DNA from: G963923955 sp963923955
GTDB lineage: Bacteria; Pseudomonadota; Gammaproteobacteria; Eutrophobiales; Eutrophobiaceae
NCBI GenBank assembly: GCA_963923955.1
Contig: OZ000552.1
Location: forward strand, 2,542,001-2,606,000
Direction: 5' to 3'
Length of the DNA: 64,000 nucleotides
Under the pieces are notes generated by a model. That model ran no database searches. It was not told where the DNA came from and saw only the letters and a list, made by a program, of their open reading frames with translations. A program made the translations under genes and the position numbers. Positions 1-8,551 of this stretch are shown here, piece after piece (position 1 is the first letter of the stretch; every line of letters starts with the position of its first letter).

Positions 1-2
1 AT

Positions 3-317
3 GATGACATGCAAAGGGAGGAATATGACTCTGAACTTGCGCTGCTGGAAGGCACGGATATATTGATACACGATGCGCAATACACGCCGGAGGATTACAG
101 CAAGAAGCGCGGCTGGGGGCATTCCTGTTATATCGATACCGTGAATACCTCGATCGATGCCGGCGTGAAAGAACTCTATCTCTATCACCATGATCCGAAC
201 TATGATGATGCGGCCATGGCACGGCTCTATGAGCACGTACAGCAGATTATTCGGGATAGAAATGCGCCGCTGAAATGCCATATCGCCCGTGAAGGCGATA
301 TTGTCGATCTGTCTTGA
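3..317 (+). CDS. MBL-fold metallo-hydrolase, C-terminal part
   Basis: This is the 3' end of a gene that enters the window from the left; the frame is open to the first bases, so the true start lies outside. The visible part reads DILIHDAQYTPEDY, then GWGHSCYIDTV, then LYLYHHDPNYDD. That pattern is typical of the C-terminal half of small metallo-beta-lactamase-fold hydrolases, where the Asp of IHDAQY and the His of the later HHDP motif belong to the di-metal site. The substrate cannot be deduced. It ends 27 bases before trmB on the same strand. The family assignment is firm and the specific function is unknown. Confidence 0.8.
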   Translation, partial: DDMQREEYDSELALLEGTDILIHDAQYTPEDYSKKRGWGHSCYIDTVNTSIDAGVKELYLYHHDPNYDDAAMARLYEHVQQIIRDRNAPLKCHIAREGDIVDLS

Positions 318-344
318 TGCCATTCATTAGCGTGATTCCAGACC

Positions 345-1034
345 TTGGATGAGAGCAGAGGCCCAAGGACAATACGCAGTTTTGTCCTGAGAGGGGGACG
401 TTTGACAAGGGGCCAGTCGCGGGCGCTTGAGCAGCACTGGAAAGACTACGGCATTGATTTTTCCAGAGAGCGGCTGGACTTGACACAATGCTTCGGCAGG
501 CGCGCACCGAAGATCCTCGACATCGGCGCCGGCATGGGCGATGCAGTCATACAACTGGCCACCCGGCACCCGGAAAATGATTACTTGGCCGTTGAGGTAC
601 ACCGGCCGGGGGTCGGCGCACTGATCCGGCAGGCTGTTGATAAGGACGTGCAGAATATTCGCATCATCAAGCATGATGTGATGGAGGTAGTAGAGTATCA
701 GATCGCGCCGGCTTCGCTTGATGAGGTCTATGTATTTTTCCCCGACCCCTGGTACAAAAGGCGCCATCACAAGCGCCGCTTGATCAACCCGCCCTTTCTC
801 CAACTGCTGCTACCAACATTAAAATCACATGCGCGTCTGTACATCGCAACTGATTGGGCGGACATGGCCGCACACATACAGGGGCTGTGCGATAAGACGC
901 CGGGGATTGCTAACCTGGCGGGTGCGGGTAAGAGCGCACCCCGTCCGGGCTGGCGTCCGCTCACCAGGTTTGAAGCGCGCGCACACAGACTTGGGCACAA
1001 GACCTGGGACTTTATTTACGCCCGGACGAGTTAA
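345..1034 (+). CDS. trmB: tRNA (guanine-N7-)-methyltransferase TrmB
   Basis: Predicted to methylate N7 of G46 in the variable loop of tRNAs using S-adenosylmethionine. Family hallmarks are all present in 229 residues: RSFVLRGGRLTRGQ near residues 11-24, the SAM-binding loop DIGAGMG at 59-65, FPDPW at 132-136 followed by KRRHHKRR, and the C-terminal RPLTRFEARAHRLGH near 204-218. Length is normal for the family. The start is a TTG at 345; an in-frame TGA at 333-335 rules out anything further upstream, and no strong ribosome binding site is visible. The stop overlaps the stop of the convergent yrfG gene. Confidence 0.95.
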   Translation: MDESRGPRTIRSFVLRGGRLTRGQSRALEQHWKDYGIDFSRERLDLTQCFGRRAPKILDIGAGMGDAVIQLATRHPENDYLAVEVHRPGVGALIRQAVDKDVQNIRIIKHDVMEVVEYQIAPASLDEVYVFFPDPWYKRRHHKRRLINPPFLQLLLPTLKSHARLYIATDWADMAAHIQGLCDKTPGIANLAGAGKSAPRPGWRPLTRFEARAHRLGHKTWDFIYARTS

Positions 1035-1681
1035 TAAATGTCTTCATAGGAAACAACGGCGGGAAATTCATCGACCCGCCGCGCCGGGCGCTGAGAATCA
1101 GGCTGCGCAATCGTTAATAGATGCTTAATCCCGTGCGCGCGGGCGGCGCGTAATACCCGCAGATTATCATCTATCAACAGGCTGCGCTCCGGCGCATAAT
1201 CCAGCCTCTGCGCCAAGCTCTCCCAGAACATCGCCTCTTCCTTCGCCGCACCGATGCGGTGTGCGGAGAATATCTGATCAAAGTACGCATCTATGCCGGT
1301 CTTGTTCATCTTTATCTTGATCAGATCCTCGTGCGCATTGGTCACCATCACGACCGGTTGTTCCAGCGCGGCCACAAACTCAAGGAAGGCCCGGGCGGAA
1401 GGCCGCACCCCGATCAAATGCGCAACATCGGCTTTCAGCGCCAGGATATCCACGCCCAATTTTTCAGACCAATGATCCAGGCAGTACCAGGCCAGGGTGC
1501 CGGTCTCTTCCTCTATGCTGGAAAACAGTTGCGACTTGGCCGCAGCAAGATCAAGCCCGTGCAGCGCAGCCCATTTCCGCGGCAGGTGCTCGTGCCAGAA
1601 ATAATTGTCAAAATGCAGATCCAGTAAGGTACCATCCATATCCAGCAAGATGGTATCAATGTCTTCCCAAGGAAGTTTCAT
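1031..1681 (-). CDS. yrfG: YrfG-like HAD-family GMP/IMP nucleotidase
   Basis: A haloacid dehalogenase-fold phosphatase of 216 residues. The nucleophile motif DMDGTLLD is at residues 14-21, the second motif MVTNA at about 112-116, and the metal-binding LLIDDN at about 168-173. Overall sequence and length match E. coli YrfG, a purine 5'-nucleotidase acting on GMP and IMP; this specificity is inferred from the family. An open frame extends about 33 codons upstream, but the ATG at 1681 places the catalytic motif at the usual distance from the N-terminus, so it is preferred. The gene is divergent from cysQ across about 60 bp and convergent with trmB. Confidence 0.88.
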   Translation of the reverse strand: MKLPWEDIDTILLDMDGTLLDLHFDNYFWHEHLPRKWAALHGLDLAAAKSQLFSSIEEETGTLAWYCLDHWSEKLGVDILALKADVAHLIGVRPSARAFLEFVAALEQPVVMVTNAHEDLIKIKMNKTGIDAYFDQIFSAHRIGAAKEEAMFWESLAQRLDYAPERSLLIDDNLRVLRAARAHGIKHLLTIAQPDSQRPARRVDEFPAVVSYEDIY

Positions 1682-1743
1682 GTCAGCTTGTTGCGGCAAT
1701 GATCTAAGCCTTATATGTAAATCTAAACCTGGATCCTTATAAC

Positions 1744-2595
1744 ATGAAACGCAATAGCAAAGAGAAAAATCCACCGGCATTCATCCCGCCAGTGGTGGAG
1801 ATTGCAAGAGATGCCGCAAAGGCTATTTTGGATGTCTATGCAACGGATTTTTCCGTTGAGGATAAGGCGGATCGCTCGCCTGTAACTGCGGCGGATATGG
1901 CCGCACACCGGATCATCTGTGCCGGCCTTGGCGCCTTAACGCCACACATCCCCATCCTCTCTGAAGAATCAGCGGACATTGCCTTTTCTATACGCCGACA
2001 GTGGCGACAGTACTGGTTGGTTGACCCGCTGGACGGCACCCGCGAATTTGTCAAGCGCAACGGCGAGTTCACCGTCAACATCGCCCTGATTGAAAAAAAC
2101 CAGCCGGTGATGGGCGTCGTCTATGTGCCGGTTTCAAAGGTATGCTACTTTGCCGCGAAAGACATGGGCGCATATCGCCAGGAACCCGGCCGAGACGCAG
2201 TGAAAATCTCCACCCGGTCAACGCAAGAAAGCCGCTTCATCGCAGCCGGCAGCCGCTCCCACGGCAGCGAGCAACAACGGCAATTCTTCGCTTCCTTAGG
2301 CGAGAAGGTAGAAATCATCGCCATCGGCAGCTCACTAAAACTCTGCCTGATCGCAGAGGGCAAGGCCGACATCTACCCGCGCTTTGGCCCTACTTCCGAA
2401 TGGGACACGGCGGCGGCGCACTGCATTATTGAACAGGCCGGCGGCCTGGTCACGGACACGGCGCTACAGCCCTTGCGCTACAACACAAAAGACGCCCTGC
2501 TCAACCCGCACTTCCTGGCGCTTGCCGACCGCGGCTTTGACTGGCGGCCATACCTTGCAAAAGCCATGCAAAATCCGGCCAGGCGGCCGGCTTGA
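1744..2595 (+). CDS. cysQ: 3'(2'),5'-bisphosphate nucleotidase CysQ
   Basis: An inositol-monophosphatase-fold enzyme expected to hydrolyse 3'-phosphoadenosine 5'-phosphate, the by-product of sulfate assimilation, to AMP. The metal-binding motifs are complete: LSEES near residues 72-76, DPLDGTREF at 94-102, and EWDTAAAH at 219-226. At 283 residues it is slightly longer than E. coli CysQ because of short N- and C-terminal extensions. It is divergent from yrfG and followed by tRNA-Phe. Its pairing with yrfG is a recurring nucleotide-hygiene neighbourhood; co-regulation through the shared 60-bp promoter region is inference. Confidence 0.93.
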   Translation: MKRNSKEKNPPAFIPPVVEIARDAAKAILDVYATDFSVEDKADRSPVTAADMAAHRIICAGLGALTPHIPILSEESADIAFSIRRQWRQYWLVDPLDGTREFVKRNGEFTVNIALIEKNQPVMGVVYVPVSKVCYFAAKDMGAYRQEPGRDAVKISTRSTQESRFIAAGSRSHGSEQQRQFFASLGEKVEIIAIGSSLKLCLIAEGKADIYPRFGPTSEWDTAAAHCIIEQAGGLVTDTALQPLRYNTKDALLNPHFLALADRGFDWRPYLAKAMQNPARRPA

Positions 2596-2650
2596 CGCCG
2601 CACTTAGCAAGCGTTTTAATACGCATCCTCACTCAGCCCGTGACCCTTGC

Positions 2651-2726
<76 letters not shown>

Positions 2727-2852
2727 TTTCCCGTTGGTGCCTTGCCTGGTCTTTACTGTCTGTCATCCGGCGCCTGATTCTGGGTGCGCACGGTCAGGGC
2801 GAGGATGCGGCAATAGCAAATCCCTTGATTCATGCCGGAGGTCAAGGGCGCG

Positions 2853-4415
2853 CTACCACGCCTTGATCTTCCTGACAGTCGGCTCGCCGCGTCGTTTGAT
2901 GAAGCACTGGCCGGTCTGGAGTCGGCTCAAGTTGGCACCTTTGCTTAAGATTCGCTTGACGTGGCGCGGTGCGGCATTGGTCGCAAAGGCGGCCACCAGC
3001 CCCATCTCGGCGAGGAAATCATCATCGGCGGCAGAGAAGTCATCCGGCGATTGTGAGATCAGCATGATGGCACCGCCTTTGGAGCGGCTCATGCGGATGA
3101 GGTTGGACAGCGAAGGCAGCTTGGTACGGAGAACGTGATGCGCCTCATCCACCAGGCAAATAATCCGCAGGCTGCGTGCGCCATCGCCATCGGCATCGGC
3201 ATCGGTCGGTGCATCGGCCAGGCTGTTCAGGTATTGATCCAGCGCGTTCAACGTGAGGTTGACAACGATGCTGCGATGATCCGCAGGCACACTCGGCGGC
3301 AGTTTAATAAGCCAGCTGTGCCGGAAGAATTCGGCCGGGGGCAGCGCCGGTTTGAACAGCGGAAAGCGGCATAGCTCGCGCATGGTGGCGAGTGCCCCGT
3401 CTTCCTTCATCTCTCGCTCTTCATACACATTGGTGAGCGCGGCAAGGATATGACCTAAGTCGCAAGGTGTTTTGTTACCGAGCGCCTGAGTGGCGGCATC
3501 GTACAGCGCCGTGCGCTGCTTCTCACCTAAGCGGCTGCCTTTCAGATGCGCGAAGCACTCGCGAAAACGCATGGCCGCCCCGTCAATGGCGATCTGGTCT
3601 CTTCCAGCGCCCAGCGCCAGCACGTCCAGCGGGATGGGTTCGCGCGGCGGTGCCGGCGTTTTGGCGGCGAATAATTCATCCAAGCGATAGCCGCCGCCTG
3701 CTTCATCCGTGCCCAGATCGCCCTTAAAATCGAAGGCCAGCAGCGGCACCTCGGCCTGCTCCCGGATAGCGCGCAGCATGGCCACGGCGGTGCGGGTCTT
3801 GCCGGAACCCACGCCGCCCATGATGGCGCTGTGCGGCGAGCCGCCGGCGCCGTTCAGCTGCCAGAACACCGGCTCGTCAGTCGCCGCGTCCTTGGCCACC
3901 TCGCCAATCGGCGCTTCAATCCGGCCGCTGGAGACGATCTCGCCGCCTTGCACATCAGCCCGAACATCGTACTGTCCGCCGGCCTCAACGCCGGTAATCG
4001 GCAACCCCGCTTCCCCGACCAGCCGCCGCACAAACTGCGCCAGGTCTGCATCGGCCCTACTCCATTCATCATCAAGCAGGTCCAGGCCGCGCTGCCAGTG
4101 CGCGGCGACCAGTGCAATGAGTTGCTCCGTATCCAGCGCGGATCCGCCCGAGCGCTCCACAATCAGGGCAAGCCATACCGACAACTCGGTGCCGGTGCCA
4201 AACAGCGTATCGCCCTTGATGACTTTGCCCCAGTCAGCGCCTTTGGGCAAGGGCGGCGGTTGCGATGGGCGCGCCAGCGACAGGGCGATGGCCAGGCGAG
4301 CGGGCAGGTAGCGCTTGCGCATGCCCAGCCGCCCCATGAAATCCGTGTTCAGCTGGTCGCTGTCATAGCCGGTGCGGAAGTTAGCACCGGCCACTTCGAC
4401 AAGGGAAATGCTCAT
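2853..4415 (-). CDS. dndE: DndE domain fused to HerA/FtsK-type ATPase
   Basis: A 520-residue protein. Residues about 10-115 (RLGMRKRYLPARLAIALSLA, then DTLFGTGTELSVWLALIVER) resemble the small DndE protein of DNA phosphorothioation systems. From about residue 185 it is a hexameric-type ATPase: Walker A GGVGSGKT at 200-207, Walker B LVDEAHH near 421-427, and a sensor-like LISQSPDDF at about 452-460. It ends with a basic HerA-like tail. DndE normally stands alone at about 110 residues and is thought to bind nicked DNA. A motor attached to it could couple modification to DNA translocation; this is inference. The start overlaps the dndD stop by 4 nt (ATGA), implying translational coupling. It is the last gene of the operon. 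Confidence 0.75.
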   Translation of the reverse strand: MSISLVEVAGANFRTGYDSDQLNTDFMGRLGMRKRYLPARLAIALSLARPSQPPPLPKGADWGKVIKGDTLFGTGTELSVWLALIVERSGGSALDTEQLIALVAAHWQRGLDLLDDEWSRADADLAQFVRRLVGEAGLPITGVEAGGQYDVRADVQGGEIVSSGRIEAPIGEVAKDAATDEPVFWQLNGAGGSPHSAIMGGVGSGKTRTAVAMLRAIREQAEVPLLAFDFKGDLGTDEAGGGYRLDELFAAKTPAPPREPIPLDVLALGAGRDQIAIDGAAMRFRECFAHLKGSRLGEKQRTALYDAATQALGNKTPCDLGHILAALTNVYEEREMKEDGALATMRELCRFPLFKPALPPAEFFRHSWLIKLPPSVPADHRSIVVNLTLNALDQYLNSLADAPTDADADGDGARSLRIICLVDEAHHVLRTKLPSLSNLIRMSRSKGGAIMLISQSPDDFSAADDDFLAEMGLVAAFATNAAPRHVKRILSKGANLSRLQTGQCFIKRRGEPTVRKIKAW

Positions 4416-6497
4416 GCCGGCTGCCCCATCTCTTCAAAATAGCCGCGGCGCACGCTGGATTGACCGATGTCACCGATGCGCTCAAATTGAACAAGATACT
4501 TCTTTTGCACATGCGGGGCGATCTCGCGCAGGTACTCGCCCACCACCTCGGTGTCGGTGGACAACAGGATGACCTGATGGCCGCGCCCGGCCAGGTGCCG
4601 CAGCACACCCTTGCGGTGTTCGACATCCAGACGCCCCAGCGGGGTATCGATCAGCATCGGAAAGCCGCGCCCCGACACCGATGAGACGGCAGAGATAAGC
4701 GCCTGGGTGAAGATTTGTTTCTCGCCGGTTGAGAGATCGTAGTCGCGCAGGTCCATGCCGTCGGCGTTTAGCAGTTGCACCTCGCAGTCCTCGTTGAGGG
4801 CGATCTTCTGCACTAGGCCCTTCTTGCGCGCCATTGAGCGGTGCGCGGCGGTCATGGCCTCGGCGATGGCGTCGATCTGGCTTGGCACGGCCTGGGCGAT
4901 GATCTTATCAACCATGAGGGCGACCTTGTTGGCGCGGGCCGCCCGGCGGGTGGCCGGGGCGGCCTGGTCAAGTTGACCGGACAGCTTCGCCAGCTCCGCA
5001 TTTCTCTGGTTGATCTGACTTTCCAGCGAGGCCAGCTCCCGCCGCAGCGCCCCGAGCTCCTGATCGTAGCCGCCAATCTCGCCGTTCACCTGCTTTAAGC
5101 GCGCCCGCTTGCCATCCACATGCGGGGCGATGGCCTCAGTACGCATGACTTCCTCTTGCAGGCCCCTCAGCTTCTCTTCGTTGGCGGCGATGCCGTCCAG
5201 CAGGCCAATGATGGCGGGGGCGCCCAGCGCCTCCAGCCGGTCAACCACCTTGGCGCGTTCCAGCCCGTTCAGGTAGGGGTGGCGACACTCATCGGCGCAG
5301 TTCTCCGGCGGCGGATGCCAGAGCGCCTCCCAGGCGCTCCTGGCCGTATCCAACACGGCGTGGCGCTGATCATCACTCAAGGCCGGCATGATCTTGCCGG
5401 TGCCGACATCGACCGCAGCCAGATAACGCGCCAGGTTGCCATCACCCTGATTCTTCCCGTTTATCCAGCGCTCGCGTATGCCTTCACTCAACAGCCGAGC
5501 CTTGACATCGGCGCGCAGTGCCGGGCCGGTGAGGGCCAGGGCGAGTTCGCCTGTCATCAGCGCTTCGAGTTGCGCCTTGCCCTCCTCGATCGCGCGCTCG
5601 TATTTTTTGATCTGCTCAAACTGCTCCTGGATCAGGGCCTGTGAACTGGCACCGTAGCTGGCCAACTCGCGCTCTAAGTCTTCCCGCTCCTCCTTGCGCG
5701 CAGCCAAGGCAGGTTCGATCTCCGCCAGGCGCGCGGCCATTCGGTCATGTTCAGCGCTAAGCCGGTGGCGCTCCTGTTCCAGCGCCGCCAAGGTTTTATC
5801 CGAGACATTCGGCGAATCCCTGCGCCTGGCTTCCGCATAGGCGCGCAGATCCTTCGCCAGTTGCCTGAGCACCGGAATGCCGAGAAGCCCCTCAATGCCC
5901 TGGCGCACCTGCGCCGACTTGTCGCGCTCGGCCAACTCTTTGACCTGCTCGCCATCAAACATGAAAAAGTGCGCCAACGTAAAAGGCAGCAGGTTCTCGG
6001 CGATGTACTGGCGAAACCAGTCCGCCTTCGCCTTGCCCTGCAAGGTGGCCGGGCCGACCGCCCGGCGCGTCAAGCCCTCATAAATCTGGATGTCTTCATC
6101 TTGCGGGCGGTAGTGGCCGGCCTCGTTAAAGTGCCAGATGCGCTGGATTTCCAGCGGCTCGCCGTCATCATCAACAAAGCCCAGCTTGACCGAGCAGGAA
6201 GTGCGCCCGGCCGCAGTTGCACCGCTGTGAAAGGCTTTCTCAAGAAAATCCTTATAGGAGGTTGCCAGGCGCTTCTCGTCCGTGCCGGAAAACGGCGAGC
6301 GGGCGATCAAGGGCAGGCCGTCTTGGCCGAACAGGCCGAGCACGATGGCCTCAAACAGGCTGGTCTTGCCGTAGCCGTTGGGCGCGCCGATCAAAATGAC
6401 ATTCTTGTCGCCCCCCCCCCCCGCACGGTTGGGGGAACTCGAAACTGGCCGTGGCATAAACCTTCCAGTCGCGCAGCGTGATCTGAGCAATGTGCAT
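4412..6497 (-). CDS. dndD: DNA sulfur-modification protein DndD, frame broken at a 12-bp homopolymer
   Basis: An SMC-like ATPase of phosphorothioation systems, about 694 residues if the frame is restored, which is normal. The natural start is the ATG at 6497 (MHIAQITLRDWKVY), 9 bp after the preceding stop. That frame runs into a run of 12 G (12 C at 6411-6422 on the plus strand) and leaves it out of register with the rest of the gene, which continues as GDKNVILIGAPNGYGKTSLF. Loss of one G, or gain of two, would restore it. Downstream all expected parts are present: Walker A GAPNGYGKT, a long central coiled coil, signature LSTGEKQIF, and Walker B MLIDTPLGRLD. The gene is therefore either phase-variable or carries a homopolymer sequencing error. 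Confidence 0.85.
6411..6422. repeat. Poly-C(12) tract inside dndD
   Basis: Twelve consecutive C on the plus strand (G in the dndD mRNA) about 75 bp inside the gene. With 12 units the N-terminal and main parts of DndD lie in different frames; 11 or 14 units would join them. Such tracts change length by slipped-strand mispairing, and they are also common base-calling errors. Confidence 0.95.
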
Positions 6498-6506
6498 GGT
6501 CGTTGC

Positions 6507-6704
6507 CTAGTCGATCTGGATGCGATCCAGGATGTCGTCAAAGGAGTCCCAAAGCCCGGCGCGGCGTTGCTTGCCGGTCTGCTCAACCTCGGCCTGCACC
6601 AGTTCTTCAAATTCCGCAAACAGCATCCCATCCGCCTTGCAGGCGGCCTTGATGACGGCCTGCCCCTGCGGATTGTCAAGCAGCATGACGATGTTGCGCG
6701 GCAT
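6507..6704 (-). CDS. Small Dnd-associated protein
   Basis: A 65-residue acidic protein (begins MPRNIVMLLDNPQGQAVIKA) between dndC and dndD. Its start directly abuts the dndC stop and it ends 9 bp before the dndD ATG, so it is translated as part of the operon. It has no signal peptide and no membrane segment; it looks like a compact helical protein with EFEELVQAEVEQ in the middle. Small proteins in this position occur in other DNA-modification operons, but I know of no assigned activity. A role as DndC or DndD partner is inferred only from position. Confidence 0.7.
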   Translation of the reverse strand: MPRNIVMLLDNPQGQAVIKAACKADGMLFAEFEELVQAEVEQTGKQRRAGLWDSFDDILDRIQID

Positions 6705-7859
6705 CTATTTCCCCTTGTTGATCCTGCGGCAGTTCATGTTCGGCGGCCTGGCATTGGCGGCCAGGTCTTCGGCCCAGATCTCGTGAATTCGGTCTATCTC
6801 CGCCGCGCTGATCAGGCCTTGGCCGGTCGCTATCTCCAGTGCTCGCAGTCTATCAAGGATTTCCCGGCGCGCCTGCAATGTGAACGGGCCGGGGATGAAG
6901 GTGCCGCCCCGGGTGAGGGTGATGCGGCCATCGCGGCGGCGAGCCTGCCGTCGCGCCGGGTCATTGCGGATTTCCACCAGCCAGTCGCGGAACTCCAGCA
7001 TGGGGGTGAATTCGTCAAAGCCGGCCTCCACGAACCCGGCCAGGCTTTTGTCTTTTTTCACCACCGTACAGGTCCAGCAGCCGAAGCGGGCCGAGTTGGT
7101 GCCGCAGCCGGGGGCGTCTTCCAGCGACATGACCACCGGGCATTCGCCCCCGGCGGCGTTGCGGTACAGGTCGATCAGGTGCTTGTGCGAGCCGCCCCAG
7201 GGCGGGTCGTTTAAGGCCAGGAACTCCCACACCTCATCGGTGGCGAGATCAACGATGGGACGGAAGACCATGCAGCCGGGTAGGTCGTTGTGCTTGTTCA
7301 ATCTCTGTCCGTTGTCGTAGCGGCTGATCGATGCGGCACGGGTGGCGCTTTCGGTTCGGCGCACACCCAGCAGCAGGATCACCTCGCCACTGGCGGCCAC
7401 CTGTTCCTTGATATAACGGCTGGTGGGCTGGATCTTCATCCGATCCGTACACCAGCGAAACTTCTGGTTGGGTGAGGGATAGCCGCGCCCGATCAGGTTC
7501 ACCCAAAAGGTCTGATCGGTGGCCGGTTCCGTAATCGCCGTGGTGATGGGCAGGTCGAAGGCTTCCGCCGCATGGCGCATCTCGGCCAGGCTGGTCGCTA
7601 AGTGCCCGGCCACCAGCGGGCTCTCCACCAGCGTGTCATTACCGACAATGTGCACCTGCCGGCGGCGCTGGCTGGGCGCCAGTTCCAGCAGCATTTCAAA
7701 CACCAAGTGCGCGACTAAGGTGCTGTCCTTGCCGCCGGAGTAGCCGATGATCCAGGGATAGGCGTGTCCCTGCCGGTACTCGGCCAGGAGCTCGGTGCGA
7801 ATCCCCGCCAGGGTGGCGGGGCTGTCTTCCTCAAACAGGATGGCCTCGGCAGTGCTCAT
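6705..7859 (-). CDS. dndC: DNA sulfur-modification protein DndC (PAPS-reductase-like)
   Basis: An ATP-pyrophosphatase-family enzyme that activates the DNA backbone for sulfur insertion. The PP-loop SGGKDST is at residues 41-47. RWCTDRMKIQPTSRYI (about 135-150) and LLGVRRTES (about 163-171) are family motifs. Cysteines at about 240, 252, 261 and 264 (within GCGTNSARFGCWTC), together with Cys137, are candidates for the 4Fe-4S cluster reported in DndC. At 384 residues it is shorter than many DndC proteins, which have a longer C-terminus. It is the first gene of the operon; no dndB or dndA is present, so sulfur would have to come from a cysteine desulfurase elsewhere. Confidence 0.92.
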   Translation of the reverse strand: MSTAEAILFEEDSPATLAGIRTELLAEYRQGHAYPWIIGYSGGKDSTLVAHLVFEMLLELAPSQRRRQVHIVGNDTLVESPLVAGHLATSLAEMRHAAEAFDLPITTAITEPATDQTFWVNLIGRGYPSPNQKFRWCTDRMKIQPTSRYIKEQVAASGEVILLLGVRRTESATRAASISRYDNGQRLNKHNDLPGCMVFRPIVDLATDEVWEFLALNDPPWGGSHKHLIDLYRNAAGGECPVVMSLEDAPGCGTNSARFGCWTCTVVKKDKSLAGFVEAGFDEFTPMLEFRDWLVEIRNDPARRQARRRDGRITLTRGGTFIPGPFTLQARREILDRLRALEIATGQGLISAAEIDRIHEIWAEDLAANARPPNMNCRRINKGK

Positions 7860-8055
7860 ACGGGCTTGGTTTCCACTACGGCGGGCGCTCAGGTTTATCC
7901 GGATTCATGTCGCCCGATTTTATCCGAGGCAATATGAATTTGCACGGCGGACGTTTACAAGGGAAGGGGCTTGCTTGCCGCTTGGCGGTGGGTGGCAGGA
8001 TGGATAATGCTCATACCAGGCAGGCCAGCGGACGTTCAGCGTTGGAATAAGCGCC

Positions 8056-8469
8056 CTAAAGCAGCCTGATCAACGCAGCAAGAATCGCGGTCTGCCCCAG
8101 CAGCACAGCAAAAATCCATTTCAGCATCTCCACCTTGGCCTCGGCGATACGTGCCGTGATAGCGCCTTCCAGCCGCAATTCAAGCTCCTTGAGATCGGCA
8201 GTCAGCTTCGCTTCAAGCTCCCTGTTGTCGGCGGCCATCCGGGCCTCAAGTTCCTTAAGGTCAATGGCCAGCCTCGCTTCAAGCTCCTTGATGTTTTGCT
8301 GAATGGCGGCGATATCGCTCTGCACCAGGGCAATGTCATGCTTGGTGGCCAGGTGATTTTCAAGCAGGCGTGACTGCTCCTCGGCCAATACCTCAGCCTG
8401 TGATTCCGACATACCGGCACCAGTGAGCCGCTTGACGTAGTGATGCGTATCAAAAGCGGGAATGTTCAT
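8056..8469 (-). CDS. DUF1640-like coiled-coil membrane protein
   Basis: A 137-residue protein. The N-terminal segment (AFDTHHYVKRLTGAGMSESQAEVLAEEQSRLLE) is typical of the DUF1640/CCDC90-like family. It is followed by a long heptad-type coiled coil with repeated ELEARLA/DLKELE units (about residues 55-105) and one C-terminal membrane helix (WIFAVLLGQTAILAALIRLL). The family is probably an oligomeric membrane-anchored stalk; its bacterial function is unknown. A second member lies at 22175. The nearly 200-bp gap to dndC shows nothing beyond a presumable dnd promoter region. Confidence 0.8.
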   Translation of the reverse strand: MNIPAFDTHHYVKRLTGAGMSESQAEVLAEEQSRLLENHLATKHDIALVQSDIAAIQQNIKELEARLAIDLKELEARMAADNRELEAKLTADLKELELRLEGAITARIAEAKVEMLKWIFAVLLGQTAILAALIRLL

Positions 8470-8551
8470 AGCCTGAAACTATGCTTCTTTGGCGGCCAAG
8501 TCAATGGAATCCGGATGGGGCTGCCCTGAGCGGAGGTTTGATTGTGTCATG

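Noticed and set aside
5747..6481. Plus-strand frame of 244 codons
   Set aside because: Antisense to dndD; composition follows the opposite-strand codon pattern and no domain is seen.
4412..6679. A continuous 755-codon frame starting at 6679 that covers dndD
   Set aside because: Its first ~90 codons are an unrelated Arg/Pro/Ser-rich frame overlapping the small gene and the true dndD start. Family similarity begins only after the poly-G run; the natural N-terminus is the ATG at 6497.
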